DNA of 64,000 nt from Hyphomonadaceae bacterium (GTDB taxonomy: Bacteria > Pseudomonadota > Alphaproteobacteria > Caulobacterales > Aquidulcibacteraceae). This document shows, one piece after another, positions 30,587 through 39,600 of this stretch. Below the pieces are notes generated by a model. It worked only from the letters and a program-made list of their open reading frames with translations. It did not search any database and was not told the origin of the DNA. The stretch is from the NCBI GenBank assembly GCA_016791445.1, contig JAEUMP010000015.1, positions 1 to 64,000 on the forward strand. Direction: 5' to 3'. A program made the position numbers and the translations under genes. The stretch's first letter is position 1. Every line of letters starts with the position of its first letter.

Positions 30587-30871
30587 ATGCCTGAGGACGT
30601 TCGAACTCCTGGAGATGATCTGCTTTCCCGAAAGGGGGCCGCGCGGTAGCTCACAAGTCTTGGCCTCGCCACCGCGCCCCAAACGCTTGCGCGCAAATTC
30701 CACGAGGGCAGTGGCCCTCTGTGCACGCATGTGGGCGAGAGAGCCATGTACCGCAAGCGCCACCTGGATGCCTACTTCGACAGTCAGGTGTCGGCCCCAA
30801 GGCGATCCTCATCGGAGCCGCGACAGTCCCCATCTCAAGCAATGTCGGATGCACCTCGCGACAAGGTATGA
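30587..30871 (+). pseudogene. Small helix-turn-helix DNA-binding gene broken by one amber codon
   Basis: A 94-codon frame from ATG 30587 (GGAG six bases upstream) to TGA 30869-30871 is interrupted only by TAG at 30647-30649. The encoded protein reads LLSRKGAAR, stop, LTSLGLATAPQTLARKFHEG, then GERAMYRKRHLDAYF, the winged-helix layout of AlpA/excisionase-type regulators. The interrupted codon falls where these proteins usually have tyrosine (AARYL), so TAT/TAC to TAG is the likely mutation. Such genes often regulate island excision or transfer. Unless the amber is suppressed, the product is lost. It is too short and interrupted to appear as one open frame. Confidence 0.7.
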
Positions 30872-30875
30872 GCTT

Positions 30876-31145
30876 TCAGTTCATCGGATGGCGTTCAACG
30901 CGGAGCGTCCACGCAACAACGGCGCCTTTCATCACGCACCTCGTTGCACGGTGCGCTAGCACAGCGCTGACAATTGAAACGAAGACATTGTCTGACGCGG
31001 TGTACGCGATCCATCCAGCGACGATCCCGAGACAGGCTGGCGGCGCCCAGATGAGCAACGCGAGCGCCGTGTACCAAATCAGCTGGAATGCGAACGCCGC
31101 GGCTAGCAGGAGCAACGCCGCTCCAATCGCCGAGGATGTGTCCAT
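30876..31145 (-). CDS. Small membrane protein
   Basis: This 89-residue protein starts MDTSSAIG and contains about two hydrophobic segments, LLLLAAAFAFQLIWYTALALL and a shorter one near CLGIVAGWIAY, then a basic tail. The ATG at 31145 lies one base beyond the stop of the upstream Tat-like gene, so the two are cotranscribed. It converges on the HTH pseudogene with a 4-bp gap. The function is unknown; no motif is present. Confidence 0.55.
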   Translation of the reverse strand: MDTSSAIGAALLLLAAAFAFQLIWYTALALLIWAPPACLGIVAGWIAYTASDNVFVSIVSAVLAHRATRCVMKGAVVAWTLRVERHPMN

Positions 31146-31146
31146 C

Positions 31147-31629
31147 TCACACCGTGCCAACTGGAATCATCTTGAGATCGCGAAGGATGCTCGCAATGAG
31201 GTTGTGCGCGTCCTCGTGATCTTCAGGCGAGAGGGCGACGGCCGCGACGGCGAGTTTTGCTGCAAGGCCCGATCGACTCGTCGCCTGCAGGCTGGGCAGG
31301 CGGTGCAGCAGGGCGTCCCGTTCCTCGTGGAGAATCTCGAGCCGCTCGTCGATGTCGAAGAGTTCCTGAGCTGCGGGCAGGGCGCATCGCTGGCGTTCGG
31401 TGAGCCGATACCAGCGATGCTGCGAGACGAGATGATCCTCGATCTTTGCCCAGCGGCCTTGAAGTCGTTCGGCCTCGGCGTTCGTCGCGAGCCAACCTTC
31501 ACACGCGACGACACAGGTGTCCCGATACCAGAGGCCGCTTCCTATCGTGAGCAGCGAGGTCGTCGAGGCGGTCAGTATCGAACGGCGTGAAGGGTGGGGC
31601 CCGTGGGAACGGCGTCTCGGATTGCTCAT
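31147..31629 (-). CDS. Hypothetical protein with twin-arginine-like start, XRE-associated
   Basis: This 160-residue protein has an RRSILTASTTSLLTIGSG segment resembling a twin-arginine signal but with a weak hydrophobic core. The rest is helical and hydrophilic, with CEGWLATNAEAERLQGRW and ERLEILHEERDALLHRLPSL, then SRSGLAAKLAVAAVALSPED. It resembles in size and design the gene at 45553-46053, which also has an RRE/RRS start and also lies divergent from an XRE regulator. The family is often seen near integrases in alphaproteobacteria but has no known role. It is transcribed away from the operator array at 31693-31774. Confidence 0.7.
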   Translation of the reverse strand: MSNPRRRSHGPHPSRRSILTASTTSLLTIGSGLWYRDTCVVACEGWLATNAEAERLQGRWAKIEDHLVSQHRWYRLTERQRCALPAAQELFDIDERLEILHEERDALLHRLPSLQATSRSGLAAKLAVAAVALSPEDHEDAHNLIASILRDLKMIPVGTV

Positions 31630-31692
31630 GGTTGGCCCTTCACGGCGAGAATGCGAGCGCGCAACCTGAACTCAGCGCACGTTAACAACTCT

Positions 31693-31774
31693 GTGCGCAT
31701 AATTCAGCACAGCGTGCCGAATAAGTCAACACACGGTGCGCAAAAATAGGCACGAGGTGCGCATTGTTGAACCC
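31693..31774 (+). promoter_or_regulatory. Four phased operator repeats between divergent genes
   Basis: Related sites start at 31693 (GTGCGCATAATTCAGCAC), 31714 (GTGCCGAATAAGTCAACAC), 31736 (GTGCGCAAAAATAGGCAC) and 31757 (GTGCGCATTGTTGAACCC). Spacing is 21, 22 and 21 bp, about two helical turns, so proteins would bind the same face. The last overlaps the XRE start codon. This fits autoregulation by the XRE protein and control of the reverse operon starting at 31629. Confidence 0.75.
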
Positions 31775-31994
31775 GATCCAAGTCAAGATGGCGCGCGTGG
31801 CTACCGGGCTAGGTGTCCGGGATCTGGCGGCTGCAGCTGACGTGGCGTCGTCCACGATCACGCGGTTTGAGTCTGGAAAGGGAGGAATGCAGGCGCGCAC
31901 TCTCGATCGTGTTCAGCGCGTGCTTGAGGATGCCGGTGTAGTCTTCATCCCCGCAGACGCGCACGCTGGTGCAGGCGTGCGCCTCAAGTCGTAG
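31764..31994 (+). CDS. XRE-family helix-turn-helix regulator
   Basis: This 76-residue protein is a single lambda-repressor-like HTH domain: KMARVATGLGVRDLAAAADV, then SSTITRFESGKGGMQARTLD, with the family end VLEDAGVVFIP. It starts at a TTG (31764), with TTG 31767 also possible; GAGG is upstream. It is divergent from the Tat-like/membrane-protein pair and overlaps its own operator array. It converges on the relaxase, leaving only 3 bp between the two stops. Confidence 0.85.
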   Translation: MLNPIQVKMARVATGLGVRDLAAAADVASSTITRFESGKGGMQARTLDRVQRVLEDAGVVFIPADAHAGAGVRLKS

Positions 31995-31997
31995 CCG

Positions 31998-34007
31998 CTA
32001 CGGTTCCAGCCCCAGCCCGCGCATCAGGCTCTTTGCGGCGCTCCGCTCCAGCTTGCGCCCATATCTGAAGTCGAAGTTCCGGCCATTGACGCGACCTGAG
32101 ACGAGCTGGTTGAGCGCGCGGTCCATCGCCGGACGCCAGGGCGCGAGGGCTATGACGCCCTCCTGAGCGATCAGCGCGTAGGTCCTTTCCGCCACACGTA
32201 TGCGCCGCTCGAAGACGCCTTCCACCAGATCGCCGTGACGGGCGATGTAGGCGATCGCGCCGGTTTCGCGTTCGATCCGCGTCAGGAAGTCTGTGCGCTC
32301 CATGTCGCGCAGTGCGCGCTTGAAGCCCGGTGTCGGAGAGAAGGCGCCGTCTATGCGCTGTCCGAGTCCCAGCGCTTCGAGCGTGTCGACCCGCCTGGGC
32401 CACGCGTCGGCGGATTCCTTGCCGAACGCCACGGCGCCCAGCTGGTTCTTGCCGGCCGCGTCAAACGCCAGCTGGTCGAGCCATGTCGGTCCGCGATAGT
32501 CGATCTGGGCGGCGAGCGGGTGCGGATCGAGCAGCTCCACGGCGGCGCTCAGGCGACTGTCTTTGCCTTCCAGCGCGAGCACCTGGTCTGCGTAGTCCTG
32601 CGGCAGGTGGAAGACGCCATCGGCGGTGCGCCTCACCACGCCTTTGCGGCTGAGCGCCTCCAGCCGGCGCTCATGCATCTGGATGTAGATCGAGCGATCA
32701 GACGGGACGAGCGTCCGATGAAGTGCGGCCGAATACGTGCTGGTCTCGTGTGCGACTTCAAGGATGGTGCGGTCGGATCGTTTCAGCGCCGGCGCGCGGC
32801 AGTGCACGGCGACGATCGCGCCGGGGGTGAGGCCGTTCAGTTCGCGCAGATCCTCAAGCTGGGCGACGCGCGCAGTCCAGAAGCGACCGTCGACGCCTTC
32901 CACGCCGATGAGCTGGGGGCCGCGCCCGTCGTCGCGGATCGGCTGGAGGCCCACCAGGCGTCCGACGACACGGTGACTGCTGTGAGCGTCCTCCAGCGCG
33001 CGCATGCGGGCAGGCTCCAGCCCGCGATCTTCCCGAGCGAGGAGGCGCAGGGCGGCGTGCGCCCGCTCGCGGGTATCGCGCAGACGCAGGAGCCGGTCCT
33101 CAAGCCCCAGGGCGAGCCGCCAGCGATCAGCGGACTCCCGGTTCGCAAGACCCCAGTCGGCGAGACGGTTGAGGCGCTGCACGAGCGGGCCGCGCAGATG
33201 CGGCGCGGCCGGCAGGTCGCCGATGCGGACGACATGCGCCCGCGCATGGTCTTGCAGAATGCCATCGAGATGGGTGGGGCGCTCCAGCGTCGCTGCGCGT
33301 TCCGAGCGACGGTCGAGCTCATGGCTGAGCGTGGTCTCCAGTCTCGGCCCAAGCTCGCGGGTGGCGATCTCTTCCGCACGGTGTCGAAAGGTGTGGGAGA
33401 TGTAGTCGCGAGGGATCACCAGATCGCGCCCGTCGTCGCGCACGCCCCGCATCAGCAGATGGACGTGCGGTCGCCCGGTGTCGTGATGCTCCGCTGCGAT
33501 CCAGTCGATCTGCGTCTTCAGGTCCGTCTCAACCCGGTCCATGAGATCGCGGGTGTAGGTCTTGAGGCACTGCAGGTCGCCGCCGTATTCCGGCGACACG
33601 ATGATCCGGAAATGGTGGCGGTCGTCCACGCACCGCTCGACGAAGGCCGCGCCTTGCGCCTCGTCCACCTCGCGGTCGAACACCTTCACCGCACCGCCGT
33701 CACGGTCGGCGCCGTCGCGCTCCACATAGAGCGCATGGCGCATGAGCGCGCCTGCGCTGCCGCCCTTCGCGGCGACGGCGGCATGCACGACGACGCGCGC
33801 CTTGACGATGACGCGCTGGCTGAAGGCCACACGCGGCGTCTTGAGGCGCAAAGTGCCCGCACCCCGCGGACGGCTGAACCACGCGGTGCGCGCACGCTTC
33901 GAGCCGCCCGCGACGGAGATACCAGGCAACAGGGGACCGCGAGGCGGCAGAACCCGACGTCTGCCGAAGTCGCCCTCGAGTTTGTCCTCGAAGTGGTCGT
34001 TTGCCAT
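31998..34007 (-). CDS. Conjugative relaxase, VirD2-like with DUF3363
   Basis: This 669-residue protein would nick DNA at the origin of transfer and lead it into a recipient. The relaxase metal site is seen in AAEHHDTGRPHVHLLMRG (histidines 174, 175, 181, 183). The nearby HHFRIIVSPEYGGDLQCLKT and DLVIPRDYISHTFRHRAEE segments are typical of this family, which carries a DUF3363 C-terminal region (GLTPGAIVAVHCRAPALK; YIARHGDLVEGVFERRI; NFDFRYGRKLERSAA). The first 60 residues are basic and probably disordered. No coupling protein or type IV secretion genes lie in the window, so the element would be mobilisable only with a helper. Confidence 0.92.
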   Translation of the reverse strand: MANDHFEDKLEGDFGRRRVLPPRGPLLPGISVAGGSKRARTAWFSRPRGAGTLRLKTPRVAFSQRVIVKARVVVHAAVAAKGGSAGALMRHALYVERDGADRDGGAVKVFDREVDEAQGAAFVERCVDDRHHFRIIVSPEYGGDLQCLKTYTRDLMDRVETDLKTQIDWIAAEHHDTGRPHVHLLMRGVRDDGRDLVIPRDYISHTFRHRAEEIATRELGPRLETTLSHELDRRSERAATLERPTHLDGILQDHARAHVVRIGDLPAAPHLRGPLVQRLNRLADWGLANRESADRWRLALGLEDRLLRLRDTRERAHAALRLLAREDRGLEPARMRALEDAHSSHRVVGRLVGLQPIRDDGRGPQLIGVEGVDGRFWTARVAQLEDLRELNGLTPGAIVAVHCRAPALKRSDRTILEVAHETSTYSAALHRTLVPSDRSIYIQMHERRLEALSRKGVVRRTADGVFHLPQDYADQVLALEGKDSRLSAAVELLDPHPLAAQIDYRGPTWLDQLAFDAAGKNQLGAVAFGKESADAWPRRVDTLEALGLGQRIDGAFSPTPGFKRALRDMERTDFLTRIERETGAIAYIARHGDLVEGVFERRIRVAERTYALIAQEGVIALAPWRPAMDRALNQLVSGRVNGRNFDFRYGRKLERSAAKSLMRGLGLEP

Positions 34008-34380
34008 CGCCGGCGCTCCCTTGATCGCGTCGGCGGCCTCTCACATCACCACACCGTGCGGCGGGGTGAAGGGGAAATCCCGCACTTCTTGCGCACCCTG
34101 CGCAAAGAGATGTGCAGACAAGCCGCCGTGCGCTTCAGCACTGCGGCGCATTTTATCTTGCCCTCAACCCATCGTCTTTTTCCGCAGTGTTCCGGGACAT
34201 ACCGCGCGCACTCGCAACGCAGTTGAGGCGGGCCTTCAGCAAACGCGCGCGCCCCAGAGTCGCTTCGCTGTTCGGCGCGTCGCGCGAGGATTGCGCCACG
34301 TCAGAGGAAGCACACGGAATGACGCCAATGCGTGCACGCGATGCGTGTCTGTGGATAACTGGCGCAAAGCCGAGGACGCC
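34008..34380. promoter_or_regulatory. Region upstream of the relaxase, possible oriT
   Basis: This 373-bp non-coding region separates the divergent relaxase and HTH genes, the usual place for oriT. It has an inverted repeat TTGCGCA, 3-nt spacer, TGCGCAA at 34089-34105, and a second palindromic area near 34332-34350 (GCGTGCACGCGATGCGTG). The nick site cannot be assigned by eye. It must also contain the two promoters. Confidence 0.45.
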
Positions 34381-34866
34381 ATGAACACTCCATCCGCCGG
34401 TTCACGTACGCCACGACGGTCGCCGCGATTTGCGCCGAACCAACTCAGCCTGTTTGAGACGGATCCGGCGCCGACAGTGGTGACGCACGTGCGTGTTGAG
34501 ACAGCGCCCGAGCGTGTGACGCGGCGCGCGACGAACGACCGCCGCCGGGCCGAACATCGCGACCAGTCCCGTCTGGTGACGGTCGCGAATCTGCCAACCT
34601 ATCCTGAAGATGCTCGCGCCGCGGCGCTGCAGTCCGTGGCGCAGATCCCTGCCAGGCAACTCTGGTTTACCTACAAGGATCTCCGCTTCTACTTCGGCGT
34701 CTCGCGCGCGACCGTCGCGCGGCGCCTCAGAGAGGGGCTCGTGCCAGGTGTCAGGATGATCGGGTCAAGTGTGGTCGAGGACGCGGCGGTGCGGCGGTTT
34801 GATCGCGAACAACTGATGTGGCTGCTGTTGGCGGTGAGGTATCGAAAGCGCCGCGCGACGAGTTAG
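34381..34866 (+). CDS. DNA-binding accessory protein with helix-turn-helix
   Basis: This 161-residue protein has a disordered, basic N-terminus (NTPSAGSRTPRRSPR, then NQLSLFETD) and a C-terminal HTH from about residue 95: WFTYKDLRFYFGVSRATVAR, RRLREGLVPGVR, DREQLMWLLLAVRYR. The open frame extends upstream to 33742, but that overlaps the relaxase on the other strand; ATG 34381 is the sensible start. Lying directly across the putative oriT from the relaxase, it is likely a relaxosome accessory or transfer regulator. Confidence 0.75.
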   Translation: MNTPSAGSRTPRRSPRFAPNQLSLFETDPAPTVVTHVRVETAPERVTRRATNDRRRAEHRDQSRLVTVANLPTYPEDARAAALQSVAQIPARQLWFTYKDLRFYFGVSRATVARRLREGLVPGVRMIGSSVVEDAAVRRFDREQLMWLLLAVRYRKRRATS

Positions 34867-34977
34867 GCGTTGGAGGCGCAAATGTTCGCGCCGCCGAAAC
34901 CCGTTGGCAGGCTTTGGCAAGGCGCGTGCATCATGCACGACGCGAAGGGGATGCTGTTCAGTTCTTCAAGGCGTCGT

Positions 34978-36504
34978 TCAAGTCCAGGCAAATACGATCT
35001 TTCCACCTGCGCCTTTGCCGGTCAGACCCGTTTCGCCGGTCGTGTATGAGCCGCCGCCCGCGCCCCAACGTCCAGACGCCCAATTCGTTGTTGTTCCGCC
35101 GCCGCCGCCCGAGCCGCCGTTGCCTTGTGCGTTGGAGCCGTTGCCGGCTGTTCCACTCGCGCCCGACGTGTTCGTGCCGCCGCCGCTTGCGCCGCCGCCT
35201 GCGCCGGGAAGGTTGACCGATCCGCCGCCGCCGCCGCCATTTGCGGCAAGGCTGCGCGAAACGCCGCCCACTGTGCCCGAAACAGTTGTGTTGGCGCCGT
35301 TCTGCCCGGTTCCGCCGTTTGTCGTCGCGCCGTTGCCGCCAGCGCCGACCGTAAATGTGAGTCCTGTGTTCCACTCGCCGGAACTGACGCTGCTCGTCAG
35401 CACGCAGTAGCCGCCGCCGCCGCCGCCATCGCCGTTGAAGGCGCCGACAGCCGTGGACTTCCCGCCACCGCCGCCGCTGCCATAGAGCGTGATGGTGACG
35501 TTGGTGGCCCCGCTCGGGATGGTCTCCGTGGCGCCGCTGCCCGTGGTGTAGGTGTGCGTCACCGGCGTGAAGGCGGGGTTCACCGTGACGGTGGCCGTGC
35601 GCGTGATTGAGCCGCCTGGGCCAGAAATTGTCGCCGTGTACGTCGTCGTCGTCGTTGGAGACACCGAGACGGAGCCCGCGCTGACGGGCGTCACCGATCC
35701 CACGCCATTGTTGATGGAGATGCTCGTGGCGTTCGTCGTCGCCCAAGAGAGCGTGGTCGAGCCGCCTGCCGTGATTGTCGTCGGGCTCGCCGACAGCGTT
35801 CCCGTGGGCGCCGGATAGACCGTGACGGTCGCCTGTTTCGTCGTCGTGCCGCCCGGCCCGGTCAGCGAAAGCGTGTAGGTCGTCGTGGTCGCTGGAGTGA
35901 CCGCAACGGATCCGCCAGCAACGGGGCTTACCGCGCCGATGCCGTTGTCGATAGAGGCGGTTGTCGCATGCGCGCTGGTCCAGCTTAGCGTGGATGAAGC
36001 GCCCAGCGCGATTGCATTCGGTGAGGCGACAAACGTGCCCGTTGGGAGCGGTAGCACCGTCACCGTGACTTGCTTGGTGGTCGTGCCGCCAACGCCGACG
36101 AGTGTCAGCGTGTACGTGGTTGTGACGGCAGGCGACACGGAAACGGAGCCGCTGACGACCGGCGTCACGGAACCGACGCCGTTGTCTATGGTCGCACTTG
36201 TGGCGTTGGCGCTCGTCCAGCTCAGGGTGGTGGAGGCGCCTTGTTGGATGGTCGATGGCGAAGCGGAGAATGTGCCGACGGGTGCAGGCGTCGGCGCAGT
36301 CTGCTGCAGCGTCGTGCGATTGCCGGCGGCGTCATAGGCGTAAGTGATTGTTTGGCCGTTGCTATAGGTGACGCTCACCAGCCGACCAAGGTCATCATAG
36401 GTATAGGAAACGGTTTCTGCATAAGCGTGTTTCGCCGCAGTGAGCGCAAGGACGCTCGCGCTGCCAAGCTGCGCCAGAGCAAATCGACGTGACAGCTTGC
36501 GCAT
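34978..36504 (-). CDS. Secreted RHS/Ig-like/glycine-rich surface protein
   Basis: This 508-residue protein has a signal peptide (LAQLGSASVLALTAAKHAYA), a short RHS-type YD stretch (YTYDDLGRLVSVTYSNGQT), three 79-residue Ig-like repeats (LSWTSANATSATIDNGVG; VSPAVTTTYTLTL) plus a fourth partial one, and a glycine-rich C-terminus typical of surface adhesin-like proteins (GSGGGGGKSTA; NLPGAGGGASGGG). ATG 36504, with GGAGGA upstream, is chosen over a start 38 codons earlier. It is divergent from the giant RHS gene with only 140 bp between. It may be exported alongside the RHS protein or help present it; function is inferred. Confidence 0.85.
   Translation of the reverse strand: MRKLSRRFALAQLGSASVLALTAAKHAYAETVSYTYDDLGRLVSVTYSNGQTITYAYDAAGNRTTLQQTAPTPAPVGTFSASPSTIQQGASTTLSWTSANATSATIDNGVGSVTPVVSGSVSVSPAVTTTYTLTLVGVGGTTTKQVTVTVLPLPTGTFVASPNAIALGASSTLSWTSAHATTASIDNGIGAVSPVAGGSVAVTPATTTTYTLSLTGPGGTTTKQATVTVYPAPTGTLSASPTTITAGGSTTLSWATTNATSISINNGVGSVTPVSAGSVSVSPTTTTTYTATISGPGGSITRTATVTVNPAFTPVTHTYTTGSGATETIPSGATNVTITLYGSGGGGGKSTAVGAFNGDGGGGGGYCVLTSSVSSGEWNTGLTFTVGAGGNGATTNGGTGQNGANTTVSGTVGGVSRSLAANGGGGGGSVNLPGAGGGASGGGTNTSGASGTAGNGSNAQGNGGSGGGGGTTTNWASGRWGAGGGSYTTGETGLTGKGAGGKIVFAWT
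35590..36300 (-). repeat. 237-bp tandem repeats encoding Ig-like domains
   Basis: Three tandem coding repeats of 237 bp (79 codons) are visible by aligned landmarks at 36272, 36035 and 35798, each preceding a run encoding LSWTS or LSWAT and then a TTTTYT-type segment. Such tandem repeats change copy number easily by slippage or recombination. Confidence 0.8.
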
Positions 36505-36644
36505 GCCTTTTCCTCCGGGTCGCTCTGTAGCGGCGACGAAAGAAAAGTCGTGTCTGAACCAAAAGACACCTTCCCCCCGCCAATAAAAATCGTATCGTGA
36601 AAGCCATGAGTGCTGCAAGCGCTCTTTGGTCGGGGGACTATTCC

Positions 36645-39600
36645 ATGGGGACGCACCGCAAACAGAGCCGCATTTTCCAATCGGTCTTGAAGGTGCTTGC
36701 GGTCACGTCCGCAGGACTGCTTTCGCTCGTTGGAGCGGCCTTCGCTCAGTCCCCGCTGCCGTCATCGCGGATAGGAACAGCGGCGCTGATATCGCCCGCT
36801 TCCGCCGACACATACTTTGGCTCCGCCACGACGCATACCAACGGTCTCGGATTGAGCGAACGCCCGCCGGAGGTGCGTGAACTCGCGCGGGCGCTCCGAA
36901 ACGATGTTGATCTCATCTACGACTATGTCCGCAACAATATCGAGGTCGAGTGGGCGTACGGGCTGCGCAAAGGCGCCTTGGGCGCGATTGTGGATCAGAG
37001 CGGCACCGCTTTTGATCAGGTGAAGCTCATGGTGGATCTGTTGCGCGAAGGCGGTCACACCGCCGGCTACCGCGCCGGAACGATCACGCTCACCGCCGCC
37101 CAGTTTCAGGACTGGTCTGGCCTGACAAGCGCGACGGCGGCGTGCCAGCTTCTGTCGAGCGGTGCGATCCCCGCCGTCATCAACGGCGCAACGACAGCTG
37201 ACTGCAACTATGGCGCAGCGGCGGTCACCTCAGTGACGATGTCTCACGTGTGGGTGGCGGTGTCGATATCGGGAACGAGCTATCTCTTCGATCCCGCGTA
37301 CAAACCGCACACTTTCCCGGCCGGCATCAACCTGAACACGGCGACGGGCCTTACGGCCGGACAGGCGCTGAGCAACGCCTCATCCGGCATGAGTTCAGGC
37401 ACGACGTCGGGCGTGGGATATGTGCGCAACCTCAACGCAGAATCCCTGACTTCGACGCTCCAGACTTATGCGACAAACCTTCTCACATATATCAACGCGA
37501 ATGCGCCCGCAGGGGCGATCGAGGACATCGTTGGCGGGCGCCGGATTGTGCGGTTCGAAACACCGACCGGCGGACTGCGTCAGACGAGTCTGCCGTATGC
37601 CTCCAGTGTACTGCGTACATGGAGTGGCGACATTCCCGACCAGTATCGCACGACGTTGAACGTGCAGGTCAACAAGCTGATGGCGGACACATCCAAGCCG
37701 ATCATTCTGGAACGGCTCGTCTATGTGGATGAGACATACGGGCGAAAGATCGTCGTTGAGCCGACCTATGTGGCCAATGCCGTTCAGGGGATTACGACCA
37801 ACACCTTCATCTTGCGCCTCACGGACGAGGAGGGGGTGAGCGTTACGCCGTCGCCGCTCGACACGTTTTCCGTAACCGAAGCGTTGCTGGACCGTGAGGG
37901 GACAGTGACGCTGACCGCCAACCACCCCTACGCCTCCGCCGCAAACGGAAGCACATCGGCGAGTGGCGACTACATGGACCGGACGGTGGAAAAGCAGCTT
38001 TACATGTTGCTGCCGTTTACTATTCTCAACGCTTGGGGCGACGCCAATGCTGGACTGATCGATACTTGGGGGTCGCGGAGCGATGCGGCGTTGCCGCGCG
38101 GTCGCGTCCCTTGTGACGAGTGCCCGCCATTGAGTGGCTACCCGCAAACCAAGGGCGATGCGCGTCGCGAGCAGCTGACGGCAAGCTGGATCGTGCAGGC
38201 ATCACGGGCCGCACGTCTGCATGCTGCGATCGGCAAGGGTCTCTACACACATCACCATTCATTGGGCATCGTCACGGCGGACGCGCAGCCGCGCGTCATC
38301 GGAACCTACCCCCCAGGCATACCTACGGCGCGCTACTACTACGCGGTGGTCGACTCCTTCGACCGGATCGATGTTGATGACGGGTTCAGCTATACGAGTG
38401 TGACGGCAAGCGCGTCCGACAGGCGCGCCGCCATTTTCGCGGTCGCCGCGACGCGCGATGCGCTTGAAGCGAGCGTGCCGGGACAGATCGCTGATCTGCC
38501 GGACACCACGTCCACGGCGACACGATTTGAATGGGGCAATCGTCCGCCAGCTGCGGAAGATCCCAACAATTCCCGTGGCGTGCGATACTTCTATCAATAC
38601 AATTCTTCGAATGCCGCACAGGCTTCGTCGTTGACGCTAGTGGAGGGACAGTCTACCTGGACCCAGCACGGATGCGGTTCGGGGGTTTTTGAGCCCCCCC
38701 TGACGCAAATTGAGTTCAATTTGCGTCGTGAGCGGCTTGCGACGGCAATCGGCGCTTACGCCACGGCGGGGTTCGCGATCGTATCGAGCGAGGAATCATT
38801 CCTCGGTCCCGGTCAACGCGCCGGCGCTATCTTCGAAGAGCCGTTTGTGGCGTGCGCGCACTACTACTCGCAGCAGCGCGGGGGCGCGTTTGTCGCCGTG
38901 CGTGAAGCCAATGGCGAACCTGTCGAAATCGCCCATGTCGTCGTCGGTCCGAAGTTCAACTCCAAGGGCGGGGGCGGCGGGGCGCAACCGACGCACCAAG
39001 CGCAATACGATCCGTCCACGGCAGCCGACATTTTGCGTGCGCGTTTTGTGGATCGCTCAACAGCGATCGGCGTGGACTTGCGCCAGGGCGGCGTCACCTA
39101 TGCGAGCCCGGCGGCGCTCTCCGTCGGGAATGGCGAATTTCCCTACAAACTTTCGGCCAATCTGATCTGGCGGGGTGGTCTTGAGCCGAACCGCAATCTC
39201 GGTCCGACCATGCACTCGCAGCCGCAGACGCCGTGGACGAGCAACTGGCACAACGTGCTGACTATTTCTGCGAGCGGCCTTGAGGCGATGGGCGAAACGG
39301 ATGCGCGCGCCGCTGCGGGCACGGTGGCGGCGTTTCTGGCGCAGCAGGACATCTATAAGGCCGCAGCCACGACGCAACGCGACGTCGCCGGGTTGTTGGC
39401 CAATGCGTGGTGGTTGCGACAACTTCAGGGGAATGTCGTTACCGCGACGGTAGGAACTGACACGCGCCAGTTTGTGCGCGATGCGGGCGGACAGTGGTTT
39501 GTGCCGGGCGCCTCGGGGTATGCGACGCTCACGCAGACGGGTGCGCGCACGATCGGCGTCATCAAACCACTCTGTGTCGACGACCCCTATGTGACCACGC

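Noticed and set aside
30242..30763. 173-codon reverse frame between the TIR gene and the HTH pseudogene
   Set aside because: Composition is shadow-like, and it covers the well-supported HTH pseudogene on the other strand.
30721..31590. 289-codon forward frame over the membrane and Tat-like genes
   Set aside because: Antisense to two coupled reverse genes with an operator array; no recognised domain.
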